DNA of 64,000 nucleotides, from positions 810,833-874,832 of the forward strand of contig SSNP01000045.1 in assembly GCA_006937955.1 (NCBI GenBank), in the 5' to 3' direction. The DNA is from Pachypanchax playfairii (taxonomy: Eukaryota; Chordata; Actinopteri; Cyprinodontiformes; Aplocheilidae). Shown one piece after another: positions 1 to 12,555 of the stretch; position 1 is the first letter of the stretch, and each line of letters starts with the position of its first letter. A program made the translations under genes and the position numbers. The notes beneath the pieces are model-generated. The model did no database searches. It was not told where the DNA came from and worked only from the letters and a program-made list of their open reading frames with translations.

Positions 1-250
1 TGTGTTTCTGCTGCGCTCGCTCGCCCTGCAGGCAGGCTTGTTCATGTAGGATGTTTATAATCAGGCATCGTTGCAAACCCCAGCATGCCTTGTTACTTTT
101 CAACACCCATTGTGGTGAAAAGCTTCGTTGTGAATTTTAAGGAAAACCTTCAGCAGTAGTGGAAGTTTTTTATTTTAATTCTGCTGACTTATCTGTGCAG
201 CTGCATGATTAATAACAAGTATCCTGCTTCCTGTCTGTGTTTCTTCTCAG
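1..250 (+). other. med30: MED30 intron 1, 3' end
   Basis: Non-coding sequence leading into the first MED30 exon of the window. It ends in a pyrimidine-rich tract and an AG acceptor (ttcttctcag) directly before 251. Exon 1, which should encode roughly the first 58 residues and the promoter, is off the left edge. Nothing else is recognisable here. Confidence 0.85.
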
Positions 251-409
251 TTGCCTAATGGAGTCACTTATCACCCCAACACCCATCAGGACCGGCTGGG
301 GAAACTCCAGGAACACCTCCGGATGCTCTCCGTACTCTTTCGCAAGCTGCGCCTCGTCTTCGATAAATGCAGTGAGAACTGTGCCGGGATGGATCCCATA
401 CCACCAGAG
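251..409 (+). CDS. med30: MED30 exon 2
   Basis: Encodes 53 codons in phase 0, starting LPNGVTYHPNTHQDRL and ending NCAGMDPIPPE. The acceptor is ttctcag and the donor is gtgagg. The match to vertebrate MED30 is nearly continuous; the central LSVLFRKLRLVFDKC tract is the most conserved. The next exon continues with QLIPFVED, as expected. Confidence 0.97.
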
Positions 410-1521
410 GTGAGGCGCAGAGAGAAATGAAATTAATTTTTCAAAATAAGGTGAAAAATAGATTTTTAAGTCAGTTTGAATAAGTTTTGAAAAATTTCTC
501 CAAGATGAAAAAGACTAAATTCATTCAATCCTTCAGTCCAGATTTATCCTAAATGTTCTAGATGCACAACTAAATTAAATTTGAATGTTTTTACTTTTAC
601 AAATGTCGTTCAGCTGGACATGATTTCATTACATATAAACTCATCCAAACTTCTGAATTAGTGTCATGGATTTTCTTTAAAACAAGTACAAAAGGTTTCT
701 GAATTTACAGTCTGCTGTTCTCATTCATAGCTTGCAGGCAAATATTGGTTCTGTAACAACAAATTTCAGTATTTATGTTCATATTTAAACTCTAATTTTG
801 TCTCATAACTAAAATCATTTATCCCGTTTTCTTTTAGAGCTAAAAACATCAATTTTCAGTGGGAATTTTTACATTTAATTCAGTAAAAATGTGATTTTTA
901 CTTCTTTATTTAAAACAGTTTTTTGAAAGTGGCTGTTTGCTTTTCACTGACTTTAATATAACATTCAATTATATTATTTCACAGGCATTTATCAGAGCTG
1001 ACTTGAAGGCTTTTTATCTTAACTTGACATCTGTGGAGTTGTTTTTCCCTCAAGTTCAGGGATAAAAACTCAGTTACTTTAACTTTAATCTATGTCTCTG
1101 AATCTAAAAAAAATCAAATTTAATAAATTCCTGCAGAACATTTCACAGTTGATTACTTTCTGAAGTTACAGCTTGAGTTATTTATTTGAGATGGCAAAAA
1201 GGTGTTGAGAAGTAATGACATTTTTGACATAACTCCAGGGTTTGTGTTGTTTTATCACTTTGAAATAAATCACATTTAATCCTTTTGTTTGTCCGTGTTT
1301 CACAATCAGACACTTAAAATGAAGCAGTTTGGTCTCAGGTGCTGAGATCAGAGTACTTGAAAGTACAAAGTTATTATAGCTGAAATTTTCTTTGTTTGAT
1401 TAAAACCTAAAATATTCAGTTCAGGTTTTAAGAAGACCAGATTTTTGCATATCATGATGCTTGAGATGTTTTCTGTTGGTGAAAAATCGGGACTGCAGGC
1501 ACGTCGGTTCAGCACTCAGAC

Positions 1522-1980
1522 TTAAACCGCGCCGTTGTGGTGATACAGTATGTGGTTTAACATCGTCTTGCTGAAATATTCAAGACCTTCTCTGAAGGAG
1601 CTGTTGTCTAAAATGGAGCAGATGTCTATCTGAAACCTCTTCTGCATTGATGGAGTCTTTCCAGATGTGTAAGCTGATGCTCCCATAGGCACTAATGGAG
1701 CCCCATACGTAGCATCAGATACGCTTTTGAACTTTCTGCTGATAACAAGCTGAAGGATTTCTTTCCTCTTCAGTCCGTGTCCATGGTTCCAAAAAAGTTT
1801 CAAATTTGGACTAAATCTGACTCTAGAACAGTTTTCTACTTCACATCAGACCATTTTAAATGAATGTTGGTTCAGAGGAGACGCCTGTGTTTCTGGATCA
1901 TGTTGACATGTAACATGATGTTTGTGGTTCACATGATGAACTGTGATATCTGGAAATGTTCTGTTGCTAACAGTCTTTAA
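1522..1980 (-). pseudogene. Tc1/mariner-like transposase relic
   Basis: Read on the minus strand this stretch resembles the catalytic region of a common fish Tc1-like transposase, broken by frameshifts and stops. At 1576-1544 it encodes FQQDDVKPHTV, the family's second catalytic-aspartate motif (usually FQQDNAKPHTA). Upstream, about 1860-1780, a degenerate tract resembles the WSDE region followed by FGNHG; here the sequence reads FWNHGHG in an open 93-codon frame. No terminal inverted repeats are evident. It is a dead fragment in MED30 intron 2, antisense to the gene. The family assignment is from memory of the fish consensus. Confidence 0.7.
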
Positions 1981-3399
1981 AATATCAATTATATGAGATA
2001 TTGTTCATTGATTGTCACATTCATAGTTTCGTCTTTTCTCAAATCAAAAACTGAGTTTTTTCGGGGGAGGGTGTTACTTAGATTGAATCTAGATGCAAAC
2101 TACAACCCGCGCCTCGTGTTGTCAGGATTGTTCAGCCCTTTCAGATGCTGCCTTGTGTAGCCCGGCTAAGTTCTTCTAAATTAGGAAGCTGTTTAAAGGA
2201 ATTAGGTCAGAGCTGTGTCTGAGTCCTGCACACACATACCCTCGTCTTTACCCCGGGGGGCTCTTATCTCACCTACTCCCTCTAGGTTGGTCTTTTCTGT
2301 GTTTGCAGCACTTTCAGATGAGTCTCCAGAGTGTCTTTACTGCTGATTGTGGTCACCATCCACCTACAGGAACAACTGTACTCCTGTTCTGCGTCCTCCT
2401 TTACCTGTCCTCACAGAAACACACAATGTGAGCACACATGCGCCTGTGGGGTGACTAAAGGGCGTGTTTTGGAACTTACATGGAAACACACTTCTTGGTT
2501 TGCGCTGTGCAAAGTGCCATGCAGAGCTGCAGCGGGATTCGCCACTGTTTGATTGGATTTATGACTGCGGCAGTCCCTTTCTAATTTCCAAAGATTGCCT
2601 CAGAGCTAATCTTTCTCTGCAGACTCCCACTGGGAATAAAGGAGGATGTGGGAGGAGACCGGTCCAAAACTGGAACAGATTCATATTTACTGCTAATATG
2701 ATCTACAAACTGTGTTCAGAATGACTCCATGACTCCTGTAACTCAAAAGCTGCGCTGGTCTCACTTTCACACTTTCCTTTGCTGTTACGGCATCTCCCAC
2801 CTTCCAATCTTCTTCTCTCTGCCTTATTTAAATGTTTATTCATTTCCCCTGGAGACCCGGTCCAGTGCTGACCAGCCAATAACTGAGCTCACCATGTTTG
2901 TCTGCGACTGAGGGTTGTTGATTTTGGCCCCACCGTTCATGCCATTCATCATCCTGGAGGATTCAGGTGCCCACCTGACAGCTGCTCACTATTGACCTTA
3001 TGCTGCTCTGCTCTCTTTGCTTCTTCTGAGTTTGTAAGAACATTTCCTGTCTTACAAAATTGTAATGAAAAATGTAGCAAATTTCAGAACTCAGACGTTA
3101 CAGTAAAAAAATCTGCTGGTTTTAGGATCATACATCTATAACACGTTAATGGTTAGAATTACAAGGCTGATGTTTTTTGGGAACTGTGTTTGGAGAGTGT
3201 TTTAGTAATTTTAGGTATGATGAAAGCTAATAATACTAACACAGGAAGAACTCTTAATGTACCCAAAAAGGTTTGTGCTGGTTTAAGTGAAGAATAAGGT
3301 CAGTGGACTGACAGAAACAGGAAGTGGAATCAATGAGTCAAGCAGGGTGACCTCATTGCAGCCTTATTAGTAACAGACTTTTTTAATGAACAGCTGGAC

Positions 3400-3800
3400 C
3401 AAGTGCACACATCAGCATTTCCATGTTTTTCCTCTCCAGCTGTTGTTGCAGATTTTTCCTTCTTTTCATCCCAGTTTTTTCGATGTTTACCTGTTCTCCT
3501 TTCTCCTCTCTCTCCCACTTTTTTCTTTCATATTCGCTCAATATTGGCAGTTTCTCCATTTCCTTCTTTCTCTGTAGGTCTTTTCATATTGGCTTTCAGC
3601 AGCTTGCTCTGATTTTATCTCCTGTATCACTGTTGTCCAGGGTGACTGCAGCTCCTGCAGTAAACAGTGCTGCTCCTTCATTTCCCTCTCTCTTACCCTC
3701 TTACCCTGTTATTTTCTTATTACTTAGAATTTTTTATTCCTCTTTTCCTTTACCCCCCTTTCCTTTTGTCTCACTGAGGAAACCTGGCGAACTTCATTAG
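3400..3800. repeat. CT-rich low-complexity tract
   Basis: The + strand is dominated by C and T (runs such as ttttcctctccagctg and ctcctctctctccc). Three overlapping + frames of 63-125 codons run through it with Ser/Phe/Leu-rich translations. These are composition artefacts, not genes. Confidence 0.6.
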
Positions 3801-5006
3801 CTCATTCCTCTCTGTCAGGCACAAACCACATCCATCTCTGTGTAGAGGAGGAAGAGGTTATGACTCACACAGGCACATTCACACATACATTTATACTGAC
3901 TCACATGCACAATGCACTCCCCATCCATCTTTTCCAACCCAACTCAGCACATTTTTATTTTCCTCCCCCTAGCTGCCAAAATCTGCCCACTACCTTTAAA
4001 ATTGGATCAGCCATTGGCTTTACTCTCAAATTATATAAAAACGATTAGAAAAAGAACTTTGTTCTTTTTTCATTATTAAAGATTTCTCATAATTTGTTAT
4101 AATGTGTCTTTTTTCTAACTGGAAAATCTTCACGTCTCAGACTTTTTCTCATATTTTTATTATTTTATTTCACTCTTTTCCACATTTTGGTTTCATTTTG
4201 TCTTGAATCTTCTTGTTTCTAAACTTCTTTTTCCTTTAATTTGCCAACTCTATCAGTCATTATCGTCCTCGTTACTTTGATTTAGTCCTGACGCCGGCTT
4301 GCTTCAGAGATGCTCATGCATTAGTTAGTCGCTGCTTCCAATCACTTAAATCATTATTTATTTATAAGCAGATGCAAAACCTCAGTTCAAACACTGACGC
4401 CTAAAACAATTCTGTAAAGAAGTTTGAACATTTTCCTTTAGAATTAAACCAAGTTGTTGCTTGAACAAGATGTTTTTAGTTATACAGTATGTTTTTGTTT
4501 TATTGGGTTACTTACAACGACCCAATGTACATATGTACACACATAGGTCTTTTATACATACATATACATACAATGCAATTATACCAGATAAGCAAACAAA
4601 GTAAAGAACTGCATTAATACCAGAATTAAAGTTTAAAAACTTAAATAAAACTAAAAGATTTTAACTTTTTATTACAAAGTATTTCTGAGATCTAAACACT
4701 GAGGGTTTTATTTATTTATTTTTAAAGTTATTACCCTGTGAAGTTTTTTGTCTGGTCTGAGCATCATGATTGGTCCTTATTCCAGCAGAGACAGGGTTTG
4801 TGTACTAAAATGTTTTCATGTTAGATAATAGATGTGTGATAGAATAAATGTGAGATTTTATTATGTAGTTATTTGGCAGAACATGACAGTATAGGTTTGT
4901 TGTGCACCTGGTTGTTAAATAAAGGTCATGTGTTCTCTAGAAACTTGTAGATCTCTTAATTTGTGACAACAGGGAAGCTCACACCTTCCTGCTCTCAGTA
5001 ATCTGA

Positions 5007-5020
5007 CCACCAGGGGGCAG
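5007..5020 (+). promoter_or_regulatory. Candidate CTCF site
   Basis: CCACCAGGGGGCAG matches every position of the vertebrate CTCF core consensus CCASYAGRKGGCRS. It lies in MED30 intron 2, about 500 bp before exon 3, in forward orientation. Occupancy cannot be judged from sequence alone. Confidence 0.6.
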
Positions 5021-5516
5021 TGTGACTTAATGAAGCAGGCAGCATCCCTGTCTGCTCTCAGGAATGCTGCTTTTCCCTGAAGTCTCTCACACATCAGCTT
5101 CTTGGTCGTGTCAAGCAGACAAGGTCAAACACACAGAGCGTTTAAAAATGAATTAATCTCTCACTCTCTGCCTCTTTCTCTCACTGTCTCCTGTCTTTCA
5201 CAGAGAGAGAGACAGTCTGTGTTTCACAGCTCACACTCAACCCCTGATTTCACTTCTTTATGGAAACAATAGAAGAAGACAGCATATATATGTTAGAAAT
5301 CATTAGTGGGGATCACATGTAAATCTGGGTTTTACATGCATTTAGTGAAATGTTTAATGTGATTAACATGAAACATTAAACCAGGTTTATTCCATCAACT
5401 GATTGACATATAAAACTAGATGTTCTTGTACTGTTGGCTTGGGTAAGTTATTCCCTTCCAGGCGTCATGTTTACAGTCAGTAACACAGCTGTTCTTTTGT
5501 TTTCTGTCCCCTCCAG

Positions 5517-5624
5517 CAACTTATTCCCTTTGTGGAGGATGACGGCTCCAAACACGAGGACCGTTCAGGCGGTTACGGCCACCTCGCCAGCGAGGAGAGG
5601 AGAGAAATCCTGGAAGTCAACAAG
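5517..5624 (+). CDS. med30: MED30 exon 3
   Basis: Encodes 36 codons in phase 0, from QLIPFVEDDGSK through ASEERREILEVNK. The acceptor is cccctccag and the donor gtatcag. The SEERREI motif and the closing VNK that continues into KLKQKNQQ in exon 4 are diagnostic of MED30. The middle (HEDRSGGYGH) is the variable part of the family. Confidence 0.97.
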
Positions 5625-6575
5625 GTATCAGCTTCTTTATTTTATTAGCACAACATCATTAAGGCTGAAGGTTTCCAGCAGCACTGATCGACAATGAGAG
5701 GACGAAGTTATTTCAATACAAATTAAAAGCCTTTCAGAGGTTATTCAGACACTATCATTTGATCTAACAACAAATTTAGAGGCTGTGCTTGTTTTTAGAG
5801 TTTATGCTCAGGAGCAACAAGAAGTGATTATTCATGAATTTGTCCTTTATTTCTTTTACGCGTTTCAGGCAGCTATTCTTAATAATCTCTAAAATTAGTA
5901 GTAGTGCAAGTGGAAACACCTGAGGGATGTTCTGATTTTAAAGATTTATGCTGAGCTGAAAGTCCGTTTTTGGTTCCTGTTGAATCTGTGGTAACTTCTG
6001 CTGAATGTTTATCCTGCTCTGGAGCAGTTTGTGTTCCGGGTTTGAGTTTAAGTTCTCTGTAAAAATAAAAATAAAAGAAGCTTTTTCTCCGATGAAATCC
6101 CAGACAGACAGATCAGGCATTTTAAGTTGCCACCAGGCAGAAGGATTGAATTCTGTTTTCCTCTGCAACCAATGTGAAAACTCTTAAATAAACATCAGAG
6201 TAACAAATAACACAAAATCCAAAAGGTACAGGTCATTTTAAAAAGGCAGCAGCTGCTTTCATTGCTGCGATAAACACAAAACATTTTCTTTTAATTAAAA
6301 ATTCTTCATTAGTTAAGAAGAATAAGGTAAAAGTGACGTATATTCTCTCCTGTTGTGCCTCCAGACCAGCTGACGGTCAGAATGAGCTCACGTATTTAAC
6401 TGGAGTTCAATCAGCTGCTTATTTCTGATTTCCCCAAGAATCTGAAAAGTAATTATTCAATATAAATACATTTGACTTGGTCAATGAAACAGCTCGCTCA
6501 TTATTATGTGACAGAATCAGGAAATGACTGAATTGATTTCTCTTTAACTATTGATTTTTTGGATTATCTTATTTT

Positions 6576-7161
6576 GTAACCTGGCTCTGCCAGATCTATG
6601 TGTAGCCCCGCCTCTTCTCGATTCGGGGACACAGATACATCTGGAACCGCTCCATTTGAAACCGTCTATAAAAGGGAGGGACATCTGATATAATATTTGA
6701 AGCTGATTGGAGGACGAGCCAGCAAGTGTCTGCCTTTTGATGATTTGTCTTTAGCCTATCACTGTAAATCAAGCTCTTGCAACTCCATTCAGGAGAAAAA
6801 TACAAACATCGTTACCACTAAGAAAAGCAAAATACATCTTTACCATCAAGAAATGCACAAAGTTCTTACCTTTGCTCATTTTTCAATGAAGAAATCGTCT
6901 CTAGTTCTCCTAAAACAGATTCAATAGCCGCTTTTATGCGTACATCCACCGGCGCAGCCATGTTTGTTTGGCTTTGACTGCCTGGCACTTGCTGCCAATC
7001 ATACCTGAACACCCGCCCCAAAGCACAATTCTAAAACATGATTGGTGTGAACATTTTTTTGACCGGAATAGATGGTTTTCAATGTAGCGGTTCCAGATGT
7101 ATGTGTGTCCATGAATCGAGAAGAGGCGGGCCTACACACAGATCTGGCAGAGCCAGGTTAC
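6576..7161. mobile_element. MITE with ~90-bp imperfect terminal inverted repeats
   Basis: The left end starts gtaacctggctctgccagat and continues through cgcctcttctcgattc to about 6665. The right end (about 7071-7161) is its reverse complement with scattered mismatches. The 586-bp body has no transposase frame, so it is a non-autonomous DNA transposon. A clear target-site duplication is not visible at either end, so the superfamily is left open. Small open frames inside it (6596-6805 on the minus strand, 6697-6927 on the plus strand) are incidental. Confidence 0.8.
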
Positions 7162-8386
7162 TGATTTAGTTTGATACTCGTGTTTTTTTGTCCTCTCTAT
7201 TTCCTTCAGTTTTTATCCTTTCTGCAGAACTCTAACCAACGGCAGCTGTTTTTAAAATGTGCTAAATTAAAAATATATTTATTTTATTTGGCTAAATCAA
7301 GTTTTAGAGTTAATCATTCTAATAACTTTCCATGTGGTTGTGACAACATACATAACTGGCAGGTATTAACTTATTTGAACAGGTCAGTAGTTCATCACAG
7401 GAACTCGTGGAGGAGCAACCTTCATATGAGACATGAAAATCACATTAAAATGCTTCAGGTCTAGTTTCTTGGGTTGTTTATGCTCATTGTGTCACATGAA
7501 GTTGGACTACAGTGTCTTGACTGGTTTAAGGATGAGCTTCTGTTCTTGAGTTCAGCTTTTCTCAGCCTGTTGAAGAAAGATTGAAGAGGAATGTTACAGA
7601 GTTCTGATGTAGTGTCAGATTGTTTCAGTCTTTTTATTCTGTAAACATGAATCTGATCCTGAAATGTTTGTCAGTGGAACACAGTCTGCCCAGCAGCTGG
7701 CAGCTGATAATCTGCATCTCTGGCACCGCTCGAGAAAACCAGATTGAGTTCTGATCGTTTAGAGATTTAACATGTTTCTCTGGTTTGTGAGGACCATTTG
7801 TTTAACTTTAGGTTTCTCAGTTTCTGCTCTAAACTCTGAGCTTTTAAGGTGACAAATGGATTATAGAATAATGAAATGGTATATTTGAGTTCTAGCTATA
7901 TATACAGTATTAAAACATCAAATCAAGTACAGGTATATGAGCTGAGCAAAACATTTTCTTTTTTAAATATTAATGAGCTGGAAGGTGATATGACTGGCTT
8001 TTGTTTTCCAGTTCCTGTAAGTGAGGTGTTGAGTAATGCCGTGTTCCAGCCATCAAACAGACCTAAAAGCTTTCTGGGATTTATTTACTGTCAGAAATGC
8101 TTTTTCTCAGCTCTGATAGAGAAGCTGTGTTGTAATGTTCTGAAGTGCCGTACGGGGAGTTTCTCTTCAAACTGACATCTCGTGTCAATCAAGTTGGAAA
8201 TGTCATGGGAGTCAAACGCTGCAGACAAAACAAGGTGAATCTTAGAGCAGAAGAAGATGTCATAATGACTGACACGGCCTCTTATATGTTAATGAAACGT
8301 CCAAAAGGAAAAAAATCTAACAGTCGTTTTCTAAAAGCTGGAAAAAAAAAACGTTTTATTCCTCTTATTATTTAGGGATGTGTGAG

Positions 8387-8400
8387 GTTTCCATGGTAAC
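8387..8400 (+). promoter_or_regulatory. RFX-type X-box palindrome 1
   Basis: GTTTCCATGGTAAC fits the RFX factor X-box consensus (two GTNRCC-like half sites, imperfect palindrome). It lies in MED30 intron 3, 331 bp before a second X-box. Confidence 0.5.
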
Positions 8401-8717
8401 TGCTGTTGTTCAAGACTTTCTGTAAATATGATGGCGTGTTAACTGATGACTGTTTTCTCTTGTTGTGAGTAAATGTTTAAACTTTATTAGATTTATGAGC
8501 GTGTTCATCCAACTAAATCCACATTCTAACACTTAATTTCACATCTGCGTCTGTTATGTATATATATTTTTTTAATTCAGCAGAAGTTAATATAAATCAT
8601 CTGATAAACAAACCTTTTATAAAGTTAATCAGTGATTTGACATTTTGTTGTGTTAACTGTATAAGATGAGAACAAGATCAGGAGAAATGTTAAACCTGCT
8701 GCCAGCCACTCAATGGT

Positions 8718-8731
8718 GTTACCATGGCAAC
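8718..8731 (+). promoter_or_regulatory. RFX-type X-box palindrome 2
   Basis: GTTACCATGGCAAC is a near-ideal RFX dimer site (half sites GTTACC and GGCAAC around a central AT). It is close to the site at 8387. Confidence 0.6.
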
Positions 8732-11700
8732 CACACCGGACATTGACTGGACTCTTCCTGAAAGAAGGAGACAGAAATAAAGAGTAGAAATAACACCTCG
8801 AGCAGTCACTGTGATAAAACTATGGGTTGATGAAGTTCTTTTTAATGGTCAGAGACATCTAACATGTTTATTTTTCATGTTGCAGATTTAAAAAGTATGA
8901 GCTGAAATATAATGGACAAAAAATGTAGTGTTAAGTCCAGCGTTCTGTCAACTTTCAATCATAATAAGATGCTTCACTGTTTATGGATTTTGTGCTTAAA
9001 TAATTAGATTATCTATTGAAATAGTGTCAAAAATCTTCAAAGCATTTTTAGACATGGAGACGAGTGTAAAGTCGACTCTGTGGGAGTTTTCAGTTGAATC
9101 TGCTGCTTTAGTTCGTGTAAATGCATCAAGGCAGCATCAGGTCAGATGTAAACTGGAGACGGTGATGTTCCTCAGCCAGTTACAAAACTACTTTAATCAC
9201 GTTTGTGCCAAACGGCGACAAAAACGGAACCGTACAATCTGTCCTCAGCACCTCAGAAGTGCAGCCAGAAGCAGATGGTGGGAATTTTATTATTAGCATT
9301 TATTTAAACATGGCTTGTATATCGATGGGATAAAAGAAACAACAGGACATTTTAATGAAGCAGCCTATTTGCCATATGCGTCATGAGATATTTTTTAATT
9401 TATTTCTGCAATATATCTCATCATACACATAGTTTCCTATCATAACATTTACTGTTGAATGTATTTTAAGTATTAAACACGTCGGAGTTGCAGAACTACA
9501 CACAGGACTGATGAACTGCTTTAATTGATGCTTCTCTGATGTTTTGTTATGTTGTAAAAGCCTCGTGTCATTTGCACTTGATTTGATAATCACAGTTATG
9601 CTCTAGGGTGACAGTTTAAATCAAAGGCTGCAGACTCGACAACATATTCATCCTGTTGCTTTCGGAGGCCACGTGTTTTGATTTGGTGAAAAACACATTC
9701 TGTTAGATTCACTTGTCCTCGTTCAAAGATGAACACAGACAGATTTAAAGCTTCAAACACAAAGCGTTTTATGGTGGCTCGGGACTTCCTGTTCAGGGAG
9801 CAATTTATCCATTCATTCAGGTGGAGTAAACAGCCAGTTGTTGGATTAAATGTGAAGCTTTTTTAAATCTCTGCACTATTTTTATTTTTAATTTGATCTT
9901 TGAAATTTAAAGTCCCTCCCCAGCTGTTTTTAATCTCCTTAAAAACACCTTTGCGCTCCTAATAATTAGATGCTTCCAATTTGTTTGCTAAGGGAAAACC
10001 TCTCCAAGTCTTAAAATGACTTTGTGTAAAAGTGATTTCCAGCGTTTTAAAATGCTGAATCTGACCCCGCCCACATTTCCTCCCTGAGGCAGGTTTTTAC
10101 TTATGTAAGTGTTGGCAGCTGCTCTCCACCCCTCTGCCCCCCCAACACACCAAAAACACACACACTGCCTCGAGTGACTTACAGGGCTGAGAGCGTCTTT
10201 TCTGCAAAATCTGCTCTGCTTATATTGCTGGTCACAGGTTCACGATCTCGACTCCTGAGTACCAAGAGACTTACCGCCTGAGTGCAGGAATTTCACACAA
10301 AAAATGTGAAAACACGTGAAAAATGTCACTTTACTGACACGGCTTTTATTACTGGTGGTGGCTCATTGATAAATAGTTAAAACTGAATCTGTGTTTTTAG
10401 TTATTTGACGTAAAATTTGCAACAAAGAAAGGGATGGAAAATATTCCATCACAGAAACTCTGGATAAGACATGACATTATAAAGGACCCTATTTCAGGCT
10501 TCTGTAGTCTTTAATACAACATGCCAGATGTGTAACAACAGCTTCTTCACCGGACGTCTCCTGCAAGTCACCAGGTTTCATTTCATCACGACCTCTAAAT
10601 GTGAGCAAATCTTTTAACATAGAACGTTTCTGACTTCACTTTAATAAAATAAGACTTGTATCAGACCACGAGCAAGTTAAGAAAATACACATCATAAAGC
10701 ACGTTAGAACAACTTCCTGAGTGTTCAAGGTGATTTGTAGAATCTCCCAGCCATACATTGAGGAGAGTCTATACATCAGACAGAATCGATTTTGTAAATC
10801 TTATTTCAGGACGCACAACATTTTTCTGTTAATTGCTATTAGAGCATTTTGCAGCGATTCAGTTGTCTGAATCTCCCACCAGCACTGAGCTGCTGCAGAA
10901 CACAAACACAAGAGTGAATTTGAAGGTGAGGAAATAAAATGTTGGATCTCAGCTGTAGCTATTACAACTCCATGAAAACCTGATAAACTGATTCTCAGTG
11001 TCAGATAGCTGGGGATATTTTGAAGTGAGTGAAATCAGACAGTAAGTCAAATAACTCTGACTAAAATCTGAATAAATGACTAATTTGCTTATAAAAGCAA
11101 ATAAAAAGTATTTTTCTTTAATGTGGTGCTGCATGAAGGCCACATGCTCCTATAACGCTGGCAAACTCTGATGTTTTGGCACTTGTCATTGTAGATTATT
11201 CTGAGTACAGGATTAGGTTTAATCTCTTTCTGGGAAACGTGCCCATCAAGATGACATTAAATCACTGTGTGCAAATATCAGCTTTGGGTCAGTGAAACCT
11301 GGATGCTGCATAAATGCAGGTAAACAGCCAGCAGCCACATACAGCACCGCCGCGTCTCACCAGAGTTCAGTGGTTATTAATAGTGAAACATGGCAGAGAT
11401 TCAGGTAAACTCATCCTGAATTATTTAGAAAGACTTTTTGGTTTTCTCCACCTGGTCAGATTTAAAAAATAATAATATATACAGTATTTATGTTCAGTGA
11501 GGCTTAAAGAAAGTGTTTTTTTCTTTCTTTCAAAACAAGATTGTCTTTCCACACATGCGTTCTGTTGGTGTTTCCACTCTGTGTATGTGCAGCATGATGC
11601 TTCAGTAGAGACTCTGCATGCCAAGCTGCAGTGATAATGGTCCAAGGTCAGAAATGTCAGCAGCAGAGAGGAGAATTGGTTATTTTTTGGAGCTCAACGC

Positions 11701-12272
11701 AGCTGCTCTTTCTGCTTTTAAATGTTAAAACTACAGTAGCATCACAGAAAACGAACCCTGACCTGAACCACACGCAGTGTTTTTTCTGAACAAAGCAGCC
11801 ACACCCACAGAGGAGGAAATACTGCAGCAAAATAAAATGACTGGATCCCTTTTGTTTCTGAGTAACATGAGCAGCATTAGCAGAAGTGTTTTTATTTCAC
11901 ATTCAAGACCTTTAGATCAAAGTGATAAATCGTGTTTGTGATGTGACCTTCCCCCTTTGATAAACATTAACATGCAAATGAATTTCTGTCTAATGAATAT
12001 GTAGATAAGAGCACGATGTTGAGGGTAAACAACTAAAGGACGTAACATTGTTAACACTAACACGGAAGCGTATGCTTCACCTTTTAAAGGTGGTCTTCAT
12101 TCAATAAGTTTTAAGAGGATTGTTTAAATAACAAGATTTGAAAGAGCTGAAATCATCTTTTTTTTTTTTTTTTGCTTATGTAATTGCTTTTCTTAAAACA
12201 GTACCTGTGGATCAGTTCATGTGAAGTGTAGAGGACTCATACATTGGACAATCAGTCAAAACCCCCTAAACT

Positions 12273-12345
12273 GAGGTCAATATCTCACTGGGCTGCCACT
12301 GTTGGAATGTAATTAGAAACAGCTGCGGCTCAAGAGGGTCGGAAA
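12273..12345. repeat. Fragment of a dispersed element shared with ~52945-52990
   Basis: The words atatctcactgggctgcca and gaatgtaattagaaac here recur in altered form near 52950 (gtatctcactgggcggcgac, then gattgaatcatg). The two probably derive from the same old dispersed repeat. The family is not identified. Confidence 0.35.
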
Positions 12346-12523
12346 GTCGTCCAGGAATCAGTCGATGAGCGGTTGATTCAAATTGCTCTTTAAATACGTC
12401 TTGAAAACATCTTTGGGTGAGACACTGTACAGAATGGCAGCCCAATCAAGGATGGGCCAAATGCAGACAAGATAAACACAATATTTATTATTATTATGTG
12501 AATAACTGGTTCAAAAATAAAAA

Positions 12524-12555
12524 TAAACACAACATTTGCACAAATGTTGTGTTTA
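12524..12555. repeat. 32-bp near-perfect palindrome (15-bp arms)
   Basis: The arms taaacacaacatttg and caaatgttgtgttta are exact reverse complements separated by 2 bp (ca). It lies in an AT-rich part of MED30 intron 3 right after a tta/tat-rich stretch. It would form a tight hairpin in RNA or single-stranded DNA. No terminator or gene is associated. Confidence 0.8.

Larger units (their letters stand above)
410..5516 (+). other. med30: MED30 intron 2
   Basis: A 5.1-kb AT-rich intron. It holds a decayed Tc1-like transposase fragment (about 1522-1980, minus strand), a CT-rich low-complexity tract (about 3400-3800) that creates spurious open frames, and a CTCF-type motif at 5007-5020. The rest shows no gene and no repeat that I recognise. 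The short open frames at 2331-2911 and 3386-4048 have no protein-like composition beyond low complexity. Confidence 0.8.

Noticed and set aside
2331..2911. Overlapping + frames of 60-86 codons in MED30 intron 2
   Set aside because: No domain, no splice support, different frames overlapping by chance.
9024..9296. A 90-codon + frame in MED30 intron 3
   Set aside because: Basic C-terminus looks mildly protein-like, but no homologue is recognised and there is no conserved start or splice context.
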